DNA from: an uncultured Acidobacteriota bacterium
GTDB taxonomy: Bacteria > Acidobacteriota > CAIWXX01
Direction: 5' to 3'
DNA length: 64,000 bases
Assembly: GCA_903916735.1 (NCBI GenBank)
Contig: CAIWXX010000035.1
Span: 48,466 to 112,465 of the forward strand
Shown here: piece after piece, positions 1-9,795 of the stretch
Layout of the letters: each line of letters begins with the position of its first letter
Numbering within the stretch: the first letter of the stretch is position 1
The notes under the pieces: model-generated
The model's database searches: none
Told to the model about the DNA's origin: nothing
The model's input: the letters and a program-made list of their open reading frames with translations, nothing else
Translations under genes and position numbers: made by a program

Positions 1-1
1 C

Positions 2-247
<246 letters not shown>

Positions 248-346
248 ATTTGCGCTCGAATTCCAACATCGAATCCACGACTCGCCTTCCTGAAGGCTTC
301 CCCATAAGCCAATGGGGCGTTTTTCGTCTGGAGCTCAAATCCTGAT

Positions 347-1201
347 ATGCCGCTTCATATTGCCCGTAAGAGAGAGGTCATTCTCTTGCTGGCGCTCCAA
401 ATCGCGCATCTGATCATCATCTCGGCTCAGGTTCCACTCCATGGAAGAACAACCGTTCTCGAAGCCGCCGTTTTCAACCTGCTCTCGCCCTTCCAGAGAG
501 CCACGGCCGCAACTCTGACCGGGATCGCGTCCTTCTACCACGACTACATTGGACTGCGACACGCACGGACGGAGAACATCGATATGAGGAAACGCCTGGA
601 TCAAGCGCTCCTCGAACTGAACCGGCTCAGAACAAAGCAACAAGATGTGCAGCGGCTCGAACAACTTCTTCGTTTGGGTGAAACCCTGCCTTACGAAATG
701 GAACCCGCACGGGTGATTGGGGCTGATTCGCTGAACCCTATGAAAACGCTCTTCATCAATAAGGGGCTTCTTGCCCGTATCCGTCATAATTGCCCCGTCA
801 TATCGCCCGAAGGATTTCTTGTCGGGAGGGTCGTCACCCCGATCGCTCCTTCTCAGGCGACTGTGCAGCTGTTAACGGACAGCGAAGCAAGTGTCGGCGC
901 AATTCTTGCCAATAGCCGGACTTATGCGATTGTCAGCGGAATCGGCAATGGACGCTGTCTGCTGCGATTCGTTCCGAGCATTGTCGACGTGGCTCCGCAG
1001 GAGGAGGTCGTCACATCCGGGCTTGATCAGATCTATCCGCGAGGAATTCTTATTGGCCGAGTGGTGTCGAGCTTGACAACCGGCTCCGTGTTCAAGGATA
1101 TCACCATCCAGCCGGTCATCACCCCCAACCAGCTGGAATATGTTCTCGTCCTGACGGGTGAAAAGCCCTCTGGCCCGGACGCCACAGCGAATCCGAATTG
1201 A
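347..1201 (+). CDS. mreC: Rod-shape-determining protein MreC
   Basis: This 284-residue protein has one N-terminal membrane segment, a coiled-coil stretch (about residues 75-105, rich in Leu, Glu and Arg) and a periplasmic beta-barrel region with the family motifs GFLVGRV and GLDQIYPRGILIGRV. MreC links cytoplasmic MreB filaments to the periplasmic PBP2/RodA synthase. Length and motif order are normal for the family. The C-terminus is short and unstructured. It sits between mreB and mreD and is probably co-transcribed with them. Confidence 0.95.
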   Translation: MPLHIARKREVILLLALQIAHLIIISAQVPLHGRTTVLEAAVFNLLSPFQRATAATLTGIASFYHDYIGLRHARTENIDMRKRLDQALLELNRLRTKQQDVQRLEQLLRLGETLPYEMEPARVIGADSLNPMKTLFINKGLLARIRHNCPVISPEGFLVGRVVTPIAPSQATVQLLTDSEASVGAILANSRTYAIVSGIGNGRCLLRFVPSIVDVAPQEEVVTSGLDQIYPRGILIGRVVSSLTTGSVFKDITIQPVITPNQLEYVLVLTGEKPSGPDATANPN

Positions 1202-1258
1202 ATATGAATTGATGCCTTTTGCATCATACTTAGCGTATGATGGCCTTGGGATTGTCTG

Positions 1259-1756
1259 ATGGCTGAGAAAATTGTTCATATCAATTACGTGCGCATCGCG
1301 GGAGCGCTTGTCCTAGCGATCACGATTCAGGTCGTCCTCGGGCACATCTGGGGCAGGGCGCACTTTTATCTCAATCCCCTGACAATTGTCGTGCTGTTCG
1401 CTGCCATCCAGGGATCACCCATCGCCGGGATGATATCTGGAAGCCTGGCCGGCGTCTTTCAGGATTCTTTTTCAGGGCAATTGATTGGAGTCTCGTCATT
1501 CAGCAAAACACTCATCGGCTACGCCATGGGTGTGCTCAATATTAAGCTCGTCATCCGGAGTGTTTTTTTTCTCGCCCCCTTGATCTTCCTCGCCTCATGT
1601 GCTGAGATGCTCTTCGCAGTCCTTCTTGACCGGATTGTGCAAGTCCGGCCCATCGTTACTGGAAGTTCAATTCTAACCGTTGCCTGTGGAAATGCTCTGA
1701 TCGGAACAACTATTATTAAGCTCGGCGATCAGATCGCTCATGCCAAGAAAAAATAG
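1259..1756 (+). CDS. mreD: Rod-shape-determining protein MreD
   Basis: This 165-residue, very hydrophobic protein has about five membrane-spanning segments, as in MreD. MreD is the third, poorly conserved partner of the elongation complex in the inner membrane. Sequence conservation is weak, so the call rests on size, topology and position: it follows mreC and ends three bases before mrdA. The ATG at 1259 has no strong Shine-Dalgarno sequence. Confidence 0.85.
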   Translation: MAEKIVHINYVRIAGALVLAITIQVVLGHIWGRAHFYLNPLTIVVLFAAIQGSPIAGMISGSLAGVFQDSFSGQLIGVSSFSKTLIGYAMGVLNIKLVIRSVFFLAPLIFLASCAEMLFAVLLDRIVQVRPIVTGSSILTVACGNALIGTTIIKLGDQIAHAKKK

Positions 1757-1759
1757 CCG

Positions 1760-3583
1760 ATGAAAATTTACGACGACCTCAAACCCCTTGAATCGAGACT
1801 GTGGCTCATTGAGGTGACCATAATCGTCTGCTTCACAATCCTCTGCTGCAGCTTCTGGTACTTGCAGGTGCTTCGATCCGAATACTACAGGACATTAAGC
1901 GAAGAAAACCGCATTCGCGAAGCCGTCATTCCGGCTCCACGCGGTCTTGTGTTGGATCGGGAAAACCGCATTCTGGTGGAAAACAGACCTTCTTTCAGCA
2001 TCGTCCTGCAGCGAGAGAGCATCACAGACCTGGCGCAAACCTTGGAAAACATTCGACGGGTGCCTTTTCTCGATATCACTGCTGTGCTGGCAAGGCTGAA
2101 CAAGTATCGAGGCCTCCCTTCTTTCGTCCCGATTATCATCAAAGAGGACGTGGGTCCGGCCGAGGTGGCTTTTATCGAGGCACGGAGGCTCGAGTTGCCC
2201 GAACTGGCGGTGAAAGTTGAGTTCAAGCGATACTATCGCGACACAGCGGCGACGTCGCATATCCTCGGGTATGTCAACGAGATTAACGAATCTCAGCTCC
2301 ATTATCCTGCATACAAAAGCCTGCGTCCTGGCGATCTCGTGGGCCAGGCAGGCATTGAAAAACGATATGATTCGCTTCTCCGCGGGGTCGATGGCCGCGC
2401 ACGCGAAGTCGTCAACTCACGAGGGCGGAAGATAGCCGAGCTGGATCGGACTGAACCCATCCCCGGACATACTCTAGTCCTGACGGTCGACACGGAACTG
2501 ATGAAAGTCCTGGAAGAAGCCATGCGCGGGAAAGTCGGAAGCGCCGTCGTCCTGGATGCGCGGTCGGGAGAATTGCTGGCAATGGTTTCCATGCCCGCCT
2601 ATGATCCGAATGCTTTCGCGGGGCATTTTTCGCGCGAAGACTGGAGCAGCATTCTGTTGGATCCGAACCATCCTCTTCAGAACCGCGCCATCCACAACCT
2701 TTACTCACCCGGCTCCGTTTTCAAACTGACCGTGGCACTGGCGGCGCTCCAGGAAGGCGTCATCACACCCTCCACAGCATTCTTCTGTCCCGGTTATGTC
2801 TCCGTCTATGGGCACACCTTCCATTGCAATAAGGCAGGCGGCCATGGAGCGATGGACTTGAAGAGTGCCATAGTCAATTCATGCAATGTGTATTTCTATC
2901 AGGTCGGGAAGAAACTCGGGATCGAGCGGATCGCCAAATATGCGCATCTGCTCGGGTTCGGCGAGCCGACCGGCGTCGATCTGCCGGGAGAAGAGCCGGG
3001 ACTCATCCCGGATCCCGAATGGAAAAAACGTGTTCACGGCGCCGATTGGTACGGAGGCGAGACGATCTCCGTCGCCATTGGGCAAGGATCGCTGCTGGTC
3101 AGTCCCATGCAGATGGCTTATCATGCCGCGCTGGTGGCAACATCCGGCAGCACTTTCCGGCCGCATCTTCTGCGGTCCTATGCCGACTCAAATGGACAGG
3201 TTTACCCTCATGAGGTAACCGAAGGCCGGCGTTCGCTTGCAATCGACAATCAGTATTTCGATACGGTGCGTAAGGCCATGTGGGGTGTTGTCAACCAGGG
3301 TGGAACCGGCTATCGAGCAGCCGTTCAAGGGCATGACGTTTGCGGCAAGACTGGAACCGTCCAACTCGCCAGCAAGACCAACATCAGAAATCCCAAAGCA
3401 CCCCCATCCGAGTTGGCTGTACATTCCTGGTTCATTGGATTCGCTCCACTCGACGCCCCCGAAATCGCCGTCGCGGTATTTATCGAACACGGCGGGGCAG
3501 GCGGGGAAGCCGCTGCGCCCATTGCAAGAGTCGCATTCGAAACCTATTTCGCACTCCATGATCGATCGAAAGCTTCTAGTTAA
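1760..3583 (+). CDS. mrdA: Peptidoglycan D,D-transpeptidase PBP2 (MrdA)
   Basis: This 607-residue class B penicillin-binding protein cross-links peptidoglycan during elongation, together with RodA. It has one N-terminal membrane anchor (about residues 18-38), a PBP dimerisation domain and a C-terminal transpeptidase domain. The active-site serine is S319 in SVFK, the second motif is the S-C-N of NSCNVYF, and the third is K530-T-G. The gene starts three bases after mreD and overlaps the first 26 bases of rodA, which implies translational coupling of the two partner enzymes. Confidence 0.97.
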   Translation: MKIYDDLKPLESRLWLIEVTIIVCFTILCCSFWYLQVLRSEYYRTLSEENRIREAVIPAPRGLVLDRENRILVENRPSFSIVLQRESITDLAQTLENIRRVPFLDITAVLARLNKYRGLPSFVPIIIKEDVGPAEVAFIEARRLELPELAVKVEFKRYYRDTAATSHILGYVNEINESQLHYPAYKSLRPGDLVGQAGIEKRYDSLLRGVDGRAREVVNSRGRKIAELDRTEPIPGHTLVLTVDTELMKVLEEAMRGKVGSAVVLDARSGELLAMVSMPAYDPNAFAGHFSREDWSSILLDPNHPLQNRAIHNLYSPGSVFKLTVALAALQEGVITPSTAFFCPGYVSVYGHTFHCNKAGGHGAMDLKSAIVNSCNVYFYQVGKKLGIERIAKYAHLLGFGEPTGVDLPGEEPGLIPDPEWKKRVHGADWYGGETISVAIGQGSLLVSPMQMAYHAALVATSGSTFRPHLLRSYADSNGQVYPHEVTEGRRSLAIDNQYFDTVRKAMWGVVNQGGTGYRAAVQGHDVCGKTGTVQLASKTNIRNPKAPPSELAVHSWFIGFAPLDAPEIAVAVFIEHGGAGGEAAAPIARVAFETYFALHDRSKASS

Positions 3584-4646
3584 TCTCGACTGGCTGCTTC
3601 TGCTGTCGGTGCTGCTCCTCGCCTCGATCGGTGTCGGTTTGGTTGCATCGGCATCGCAGAGTCTGACCCCTCACTATGCGCAGAGGCAGGCGGCCTGGTG
3701 CATCATCGGGCTCGTCTCGATGCTCGTCGCGATGTCCATCGATTATCATCGACTGATTGACCGGGCTGTTCTCTTTTACTTGCCGATCGTCGCTGCGCTG
3801 GTTTATCTCATCATCTTCGGACGGATTATTTCAGGCGCCCAGAGCTGGATCGTCATCGGCTCAGCTCGATTCCAGCCATCGGAATTTGCCAAGGTGACGG
3901 TGGCTCTAATGCTGGCCAAATATTTCGCGGACTTTCGCCAGAATATAGTCTCGCGACGCGAGCTAGGCACGGTGGCCTGGATCGTTGGAATTCCATTGCT
4001 GCTGACGGCGGCCCAGCCTGATCTGGGGACAGCGGCGACTCTTTTTCCATTGGCTGGGGCCGCTCTCATCCTGGCGGGTACTCGCTTCAAATGGCTCGTC
4101 GCCATTGGACTCTTCGGAATTCTCTTCTGCTTTGCTTCGTGGGGCCTCTTCCTCAAGGACTATCAAAAGGCCCGGATCGTAAGTTTTCTCACGCCGGAAG
4201 CCGATCCACGGGGAAGCGGCTATCATTCCATTCAGAGCCGTATCGCCGTTGGAAGCGGCGGCTTTTATGGGAAGGGCTATAAGCAGGGCAGTCAGAGCAG
4301 CCTGGAGTTTTTACCGGCGAGACATACGGATTTCGTCTTTTCGGTCCTTGCCGAGGAGGAAGGCTTCATCGGCACGATTTCGGTGCTCGGGCTCTATTCG
4401 CTGCTCCTGTTCCGCGGTTTTCGGACAGCCCGGCATGCGCGAGATCGAAGCGGCATGTATCTAGCCGCCTGCCTGACTACACTCCTCGCCTTCCACATTA
4501 TCATCAATATCGGCATGGTCGCCGGCCTCCTGCCGATCACTGGAATACCAGTGCCATTTCTGAGCTATGGAGGAAGCTTTCTGCTTGTCACATTCACTTC
4601 AATCGGGCTCATCATGAACGTTCGCATCCGGCGAACGGTGAACTGA
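3558..4646 (+). CDS. rodA: Peptidoglycan glycosyltransferase RodA (SEDS family)
   Basis: RodA is the SEDS polymerase that extends glycan strands from lipid II in the lateral wall. From the ATG at 3558 the protein has 362 residues and about ten membrane segments, with family motifs such as SARFQPSEFAK, AAQPDLGTA and the C-terminal PVPFLSYGGS. The open frame extends further 5', but that stretch only reads antisense-like sequence inside mrdA. The ATG at 3558, inside the mrdA 3' end, gives a normal N-terminus just before the first membrane helix. Confidence 0.95.
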   Translation: MIDRKLLVNLDWLLLLSVLLLASIGVGLVASASQSLTPHYAQRQAAWCIIGLVSMLVAMSIDYHRLIDRAVLFYLPIVAALVYLIIFGRIISGAQSWIVIGSARFQPSEFAKVTVALMLAKYFADFRQNIVSRRELGTVAWIVGIPLLLTAAQPDLGTAATLFPLAGAALILAGTRFKWLVAIGLFGILFCFASWGLFLKDYQKARIVSFLTPEADPRGSGYHSIQSRIAVGSGGFYGKGYKQGSQSSLEFLPARHTDFVFSVLAEEEGFIGTISVLGLYSLLLFRGFRTARHARDRSGMYLAACLTTLLAFHIIINIGMVAGLLPITGIPVPFLSYGGSFLLVTFTSIGLIMNVRIRRTVN

Positions 4647-4730
4647 CCCCAGAGTGGCGGCAAAAGTGCCGACACTATCTTCGGGAAAGAAGCGCTGATC
4701 TCCACCAGCGAACAAAGAGTTTTGCAATCA

Positions 4731-7166
4731 ATGCTGAAAATAGAAGAGATGCTGCTGAGCATCGAGAAACCGGCTCGTTATGTCGGAGGCGAAGTCAACT
4801 CCATTGTGAAGCCTGATACCGAGGCCCGGATGGCACTGTGTTTTCCGGATGTCTACGAGATCGGTATGAGCCATCTCGGATTGAAGATCCTCTACTCTTT
4901 GATTAACGCCGAACCGGATCTGGCAGCCGAAAGGTGCTTTGCGCCGTGGCCCGACATGGCCGATGCCATGCGAACGCACGGCCTCCCGCTCACGACACTT
5001 GAAACACAGCGGCCCTTGCGCGATTGCGACATCGTCGGCATGTCGCTTCAATATGAGCTTTCTGCAACCACCATCCTCGAGATGCTCGATCTGGCTGGCA
5101 TTCCCTTGCGGTCTTCGGGTCGCACCGCTTCCGATCCGATCATCCTCGGAGGCGGGCCGTGCGCCTTCAACCCGGAGCCATTAGCAGACTTTTTCGATGC
5201 CTTTCTGATTGGCGATGGAGAAGAAGTTGCGACCGTCATTCTTCGTCGAGTGGCGGCAGCTCGGAAAAAAGCGCGCTCCCGGAAAGACATACTCCAAGAG
5301 ATTGCAACCATCGCCGGGGTCTATGTGCCCTCGCAGGTCTCGCTTCAGGAAGGCCTTTTTACTACAGTTGTAGAAAAAATTATTCCCAAATGCACACTCC
5401 ATCAACTGGATGCCTTTCCCTTCCCTGCTCAAACGGTCGTCCCCTGCATCCCGGTGACTCACGACCGGGCCGCCATCGAGATCATGCGCGGCTGCCCTCA
5501 GCGATGCCGCTTTTGCCAGGCAGGGGTCATTTATCGCCCGACACGGTTCCGTGATCCCAACTCCGTCATCGACAGCGCCCTCAAAAGCATCGCCTCCACC
5601 GGTTACGACGAGGTGGGGTTATGCTCGCTCAGTTCGGGTGACTATCCCTATCTCGAAGCCGTCTCGACGGTTCTCATGGAGCAGCTCGGAGGAAAAAAGA
5701 CATCTCTCTCGCTCTCGTCACTTCGAGCATCGGCACTCAGCGAAAACCTCTCCTTCCAGGTTTCCCGCGGAAAGCGCACTGGTTTTACAATAGCTCCGGA
5801 AGCTGGTTCGCAAAGACTTCGTGATGTCATCGCCAAGAACATCACAGAGCCGATGATCATGGATGGGTGCCGCGAAGCGTTTGAAGCCGGATGGTCAAAC
5901 CTCAAGCTATACTTCATGATCGGATTGCCGACCGAAACGATGGAGGATGTCGAAGCAATCGTGGAGCTCACTCGAAAGATCGTCCGACCCTTTCCAGGGA
6001 AAGGCGTCACAGTCAGCGTATCGTCATTCGTCCCGAAGCCGCATACGCCCTTTCAATGGGCCGCGCAGGATTCACCTGATCTCCTGCACGAAAAGCAGGA
6101 ACTGCTTCGAGAGAAGCTGCGGCGAGTGAAAGGGACGCGTTTCAAGTACCATCAGATCGAGATGAGTCTGCTGGAAGCACTGATTGCCAGGGGCGACCGG
6201 CGGATCGGGAATGTCATCGAAGAAGCCTGGCGGCTAGGCCAGAGATTTGACGGCTGGACGGAGCAGTTCAAGGCCGATCGCTGGAAGGAAGCCATCCAGC
6301 GTGCAGGGATTAACCCCAATCTCTATACCGGTGCGATCCCGCTGGACGAGCCTCTTCCGTGGGATCATATCGGAACGGTGTTGACGAAGGAGGAGCTTAA
6401 GCGGGAGTGGGGAAAGGCGCATTCAGGAATCCCGACTCTCTCGTGCCTCGACGTGAACTGCGCCGAATGTGCTGCCTGCGCAACCCGTGAAGGTGGCGCT
6501 CTCCGGTTCAATCGTCTTCCCATCGAGCCGCTGCCGGCCCCGTCCACGCAGGCACGCCTCGGACCACACATCTACCGCGGGATTTTTCAAAAAGCCGGCC
6601 CGGCGGCTTTCTTCTCTCACCTCGACATGGGCCACGCTCTCCGCATGGCCTTCCGGCGCAGCGGCCTGCGGCTGGCATTCACCGAAGGGTTCACGCCTCT
6701 TCCGAAGGTCAGCTATGGACCTCCGCTGCCGGTCGGTGTGGAAGGGTTTCACGAGATGATCGATTTCGGCCTTGCCGAAGAGGTCGATCCCCAAAAAGCC
6801 TTGTCCTCCATCAATACGCAAATGCCGGAAGGGATGAGATTCTTGCGGATCACCGGAATCCCCGGCCTGAAGTCGCATATATCGAGAGATATTTCGGCGG
6901 CTGTCTATGAAACCGAAGATCCATGCTGCGAGTTTACCGAAACCGGCGGCAGCGCTCTTCATGAGAGGGGCGCTCTATGGGCGTCCCGATCGGTTTCAGG
7001 CCGTCTCTACATGCTTGTCCACCCGGAAGCGAAGATCACCGCCGTTTTCAAAGCGGCGTCTGGGCAGGAACGCTCGCGATCCGCTTTCCGTCGCACAGCG
7101 ATTGTGTTGCAGGGTGAGGATTGGAATCAATTCCTGCCCCCGCCTCGCGCATCAACTGAATCATGA
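4731..7166 (+). CDS. TIGR03960-type radical SAM protein with C-terminal DUF2344 domain
   Basis: The protein is about 811 residues. It has an N-terminal B12-binding-like region, a radical SAM core with the [4Fe-4S] cysteines C255, C259 and C262 (CPQRCRFC), and a C-terminal DUF2344 (TIGR03936) domain from about residue 610. In many lineages these two parts are separate neighbouring genes; here they are one chain. The substrate of the family is not established, but it is repeatedly found beside rng, which suggests an RNA or translation-linked modification. The ATG at 4731 is preferred over the TTG at 4722 because AAAGAG lies at a usable distance from it. Confidence 0.9.
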   Translation: MLKIEEMLLSIEKPARYVGGEVNSIVKPDTEARMALCFPDVYEIGMSHLGLKILYSLINAEPDLAAERCFAPWPDMADAMRTHGLPLTTLETQRPLRDCDIVGMSLQYELSATTILEMLDLAGIPLRSSGRTASDPIILGGGPCAFNPEPLADFFDAFLIGDGEEVATVILRRVAAARKKARSRKDILQEIATIAGVYVPSQVSLQEGLFTTVVEKIIPKCTLHQLDAFPFPAQTVVPCIPVTHDRAAIEIMRGCPQRCRFCQAGVIYRPTRFRDPNSVIDSALKSIASTGYDEVGLCSLSSGDYPYLEAVSTVLMEQLGGKKTSLSLSSLRASALSENLSFQVSRGKRTGFTIAPEAGSQRLRDVIAKNITEPMIMDGCREAFEAGWSNLKLYFMIGLPTETMEDVEAIVELTRKIVRPFPGKGVTVSVSSFVPKPHTPFQWAAQDSPDLLHEKQELLREKLRRVKGTRFKYHQIEMSLLEALIARGDRRIGNVIEEAWRLGQRFDGWTEQFKADRWKEAIQRAGINPNLYTGAIPLDEPLPWDHIGTVLTKEELKREWGKAHSGIPTLSCLDVNCAECAACATREGGALRFNRLPIEPLPAPSTQARLGPHIYRGIFQKAGPAAFFSHLDMGHALRMAFRRSGLRLAFTEGFTPLPKVSYGPPLPVGVEGFHEMIDFGLAEEVDPQKALSSINTQMPEGMRFLRITGIPGLKSHISRDISAAVYETEDPCCEFTETGGSALHERGALWASRSVSGRLYMLVHPEAKITAVFKAASGQERSRSAFRRTAIVLQGEDWNQFLPPPRASTES

Positions 7167-7245
7167 CAGATGGAAGCACGGCCTGCTGCTGCGCACGTTC
7201 AATCACGTGCCGCGCTGCCGACATCCATCAAGGAAATGCAAAAAA

Positions 7246-8754
7246 TTGAGTAAAGAACTGATCATTTCAACCACGCCCGAGGAGAGCATTGCAGGCATCC
7301 TCGAAGATGGCGAAGTCGTTGAGCTCTTCGTTGAGCGCGAGCGGCATCGGTCGCTCGTCGGCAACATTTACAAGGGGAAAGTGCAGCGAGTGCTTCCCGG
7401 CATGCAGGCGGCGTTCGTCGATATTGGGCTTGAACGGGACGGCTTCCTCTATGTGACCGAGGTCTGGGAGGAAATGGAGGATGTCGAGATCGACGAAGCC
7501 CCGGCGCCTCCATCTCAGGCGACCACCATCGAAGAGATGCTGAAGCCGGGCCAGCAAGTGCTCGTGCAGGTCGCCAAAGCGCCCATGGCCGCCAAGGGAG
7601 CGCGCCTGACGTCCCACATTTCACTGCCGGGCCGATATGTCGTCTACTTGCCGACTGTGGCGCACATCGGCGTTTCCCGCAAGATCGAGTCTGCCGATGA
7701 AAGATCGCGCCTCCGAGGCATCATTAGGAAGAATCGTTCCATCATCCCTGGTGGGTTCATCGTCCGCACAGCCACCGAAGGAAAAACCGAAGAGGATATC
7801 CTTGCCGACATGAGACTCCATGCCCGGACATGGGAAGAAATTCGGAAGAAAGATGAAACAGCATCGCCTCCGGCCTGCATCCATCGAGATCTCGGACTCA
7901 CCGAGAAGCTCATGCGGGATGTCGTGACGGCCGACGTTTCGGCCATTCGAATTGACGACGAGGAGGAATATCTCCGATGTGTGGAACTGCTCGAAACAAT
8001 CAACCCCGGCATGGCCCGGCGGGTGCGTCTTCATACGAAGGAGAGCGATATCCTGGACGACTTCGGCATCACGCAAGAAATCGAAAAAAGCCTGAAGAGT
8101 AATGTCTCGCTGAAGTCGGGTGGCCACCTTGTCATCAACCAGACCGAAGCACTTGTCGCCATAGATGTCAACACCGGGAAATTTGTCGGGAAGAAGAATT
8201 TTGAAGAGACGATTTTCCAGACGAATGTCGAAGCCGCTGTGGAAGTGGCGCGGCAGATCCGACTGCGCAATCTCGGCGGCATACTCGTGCTCGATCTCAT
8301 CGACATGGAGAGCCGCAAGAATCGCCAACGGGTGATGAAAACACTGGAAGCGGAGCTCAATAAGGATCGACAGCCGACGGTTTTGCTGCCGATCAACGAT
8401 TTCGGACTTGCTCTCATTACGCGCAAGCGTGTACAGTCGAGCCTCGAAAAGGCCCTCTGCCAGCCATGCCCGTGCTGCTCGGGAAGCGGTCTGATCAAAT
8501 CTGTGGAAACAGTCGCCTACGGCATGGCGCGCGAAATCCGCAAACTGCGCAGCCATATCGACAGTCGTGAGATTGTCGCGCGTGTTCATCCAGATGTCGC
8601 GCAGGCGCTTAAAACGGCTGAGAAGTCCGTCCTGCACGAGCTCGAGCGCGATCTCCATAGGACGATCGTGATACGGAGTGACGCAGGACTCAACCGGGAC
8701 CAATATATCATCGGAGACTCCGGCAAGAAGGCCCCGGCGCCCGCCGATTCATAA
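7246..8754 (+). CDS. rng: Ribonuclease G/E family endoribonuclease
   Basis: This 502-residue RNase G-type enzyme cleaves single-stranded AU-rich RNA and matures rRNA. It has an N-terminal S1 RNA-binding domain (GNIYKGKVQRVLPGMQAAFV), the RNase H-like catalytic core with VAIDVNTGKFVG and the aspartate of GGILVLDLIDME, and the zinc-link CPCC motif near residue 410. It lacks the long C-terminal degradosome scaffold of RNase E. The start is a TTG at 7246 preceded by AAGGAA; the open frame upstream is unrelated and overlaps the radical SAM gene. Confidence 0.94.
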   Translation: MSKELIISTTPEESIAGILEDGEVVELFVERERHRSLVGNIYKGKVQRVLPGMQAAFVDIGLERDGFLYVTEVWEEMEDVEIDEAPAPPSQATTIEEMLKPGQQVLVQVAKAPMAAKGARLTSHISLPGRYVVYLPTVAHIGVSRKIESADERSRLRGIIRKNRSIIPGGFIVRTATEGKTEEDILADMRLHARTWEEIRKKDETASPPACIHRDLGLTEKLMRDVVTADVSAIRIDDEEEYLRCVELLETINPGMARRVRLHTKESDILDDFGITQEIEKSLKSNVSLKSGGHLVINQTEALVAIDVNTGKFVGKKNFEETIFQTNVEAAVEVARQIRLRNLGGILVLDLIDMESRKNRQRVMKTLEAELNKDRQPTVLLPINDFGLALITRKRVQSSLEKALCQPCPCCSGSGLIKSVETVAYGMAREIRKLRSHIDSREIVARVHPDVAQALKTAEKSVLHELERDLHRTIVIRSDAGLNRDQYIIGDSGKKAPAPADS

Positions 8755-8762
8755 GCGTTGAC

Positions 8763-9722
8763 ATGCGAATCCTCGTGCGTGCCCCGAACTGGCTGGGAGA
8801 CGCCATTCTGTCTCTGCCGGCTGTGCGCGCGGTCAGGAAGCATGCCGATCAACTCATCATCATGGCCAAACCTCCAGTGGTCGATCTCTATCACGGTCTG
8901 GCCGATCGAATTTTGGATGCACGGTGGCCTCTTCGTGCCGCCATTAAGAACATTCAGGAGTGCGCCCCTGATTCCGTGCTCCTTTTTCAGAACTCTTTTT
9001 ATTCGGCACTCGTGCCGCGCCTTGCGGGTTGCCGCGACATATGGGGATATGACACATATGGGCGGAAATTTCTATTGTCGCGCGCCGTCAAACCGCCACG
9101 TGACATCTACTCAGATCACCAGATCTATTACCACTGGCGGCTCGCCACAAGCCTCGGGCTGGCACAAGGCGAGCCTCAGCTCAGCTTGCAGATATCCGAC
9201 GTCGCTGTCTTGGATGGCACCTGCCCCTGGATCGGGATGAGTCCGGGCGCAAAATACGGCGAGGCCAAAAGATGGCCGGCGACGTCCTATGTTCGCCTCG
9301 GCATGGCTCTCGCCGCGCGCGGCTATCGAATCGCGCTCTTTGGATCCGGCACAGAAATGCAGGCATGCCAGTCGATAGCGGAGGCGATTGGAGTGGCGGC
9401 GCAGAATCTGGCCGGGCGGACAACTGTCCCGCAGCTTATCGCCGGAGTATCCCAATGCTCTCTCCTTGTGACAAATGACTCGGGACCTCTTCACATCGCA
9501 TCGGCACTCCGAGTGCCTGTGGTCGCGATTTTCGGGAGCACCGAGCCTCGATCAACCGGCCCCTTCGGCACACATTCCATCGTCCTGCGGCGTGATCTCC
9601 CCTGCTCGCCCTGTCATCTCCGAGCCTGCCCGATCGATCATCGCTGTATGACTCGTATCCATCCCGAAGAGGTTCTCGATGCCGTGATTCGTCTTTCAAG
9701 GGTGACGAGTTTGGAGCACTGA
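8763..9722 (+). CDS. waaF: Lipopolysaccharide heptosyltransferase, WaaF-like (GT9)
   Basis: This 319-residue GT9 enzyme should transfer heptose from ADP-heptose to the LPS inner core on the cytoplasmic face. The start has the diagnostic RAPNWLGDAILSLPAVRAVR. The C-terminal half carries SPGAKYGEAKRWP, TNDSGPLHIASAL and FGSTEPRSTGP, which form the ADP-heptose pocket. It begins eight bases after rng and is probably in the same transcript. It indicates an outer membrane with heptose-containing LPS. Whether it acts as heptosyltransferase I or II cannot be fixed here. Confidence 0.88.
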   Translation: MRILVRAPNWLGDAILSLPAVRAVRKHADQLIIMAKPPVVDLYHGLADRILDARWPLRAAIKNIQECAPDSVLLFQNSFYSALVPRLAGCRDIWGYDTYGRKFLLSRAVKPPRDIYSDHQIYYHWRLATSLGLAQGEPQLSLQISDVAVLDGTCPWIGMSPGAKYGEAKRWPATSYVRLGMALAARGYRIALFGSGTEMQACQSIAEAIGVAAQNLAGRTTVPQLIAGVSQCSLLVTNDSGPLHIASALRVPVVAIFGSTEPRSTGPFGTHSIVLRRDLPCSPCHLRACPIDHRCMTRIHPEEVLDAVIRLSRVTSLEH

Positions 9723-9761
9723 GCCTCGGGCCGACGAAGACAGAGCGAAGAAGCAGCCATT

Positions 9762-9789
9762 TTGAACTTTTGTGTCAATCCCCTATAAT
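9762..9789 (+). promoter_or_regulatory. Candidate sigma-70 promoter for the HExxH protein
   Basis: TTGAAC (9762-9767), a 16-base spacer and a perfect TATAAT (9784-9789) lie between the heptosyltransferase and the next gene. Transcription would begin near 9796, which is also the preferred GTG start codon, so the message may be leaderless. Confidence 0.55.
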
Positions 9790-9795
9790 GCGCCG

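Noticed and set aside
3237..3557. Longer rodA frame starting inside mrdA
   Set aside because: The added 107 codons read unlike any SEDS protein and lie wholly inside the mrdA transpeptidase domain; the ATG at 3558 gives the normal RodA start.
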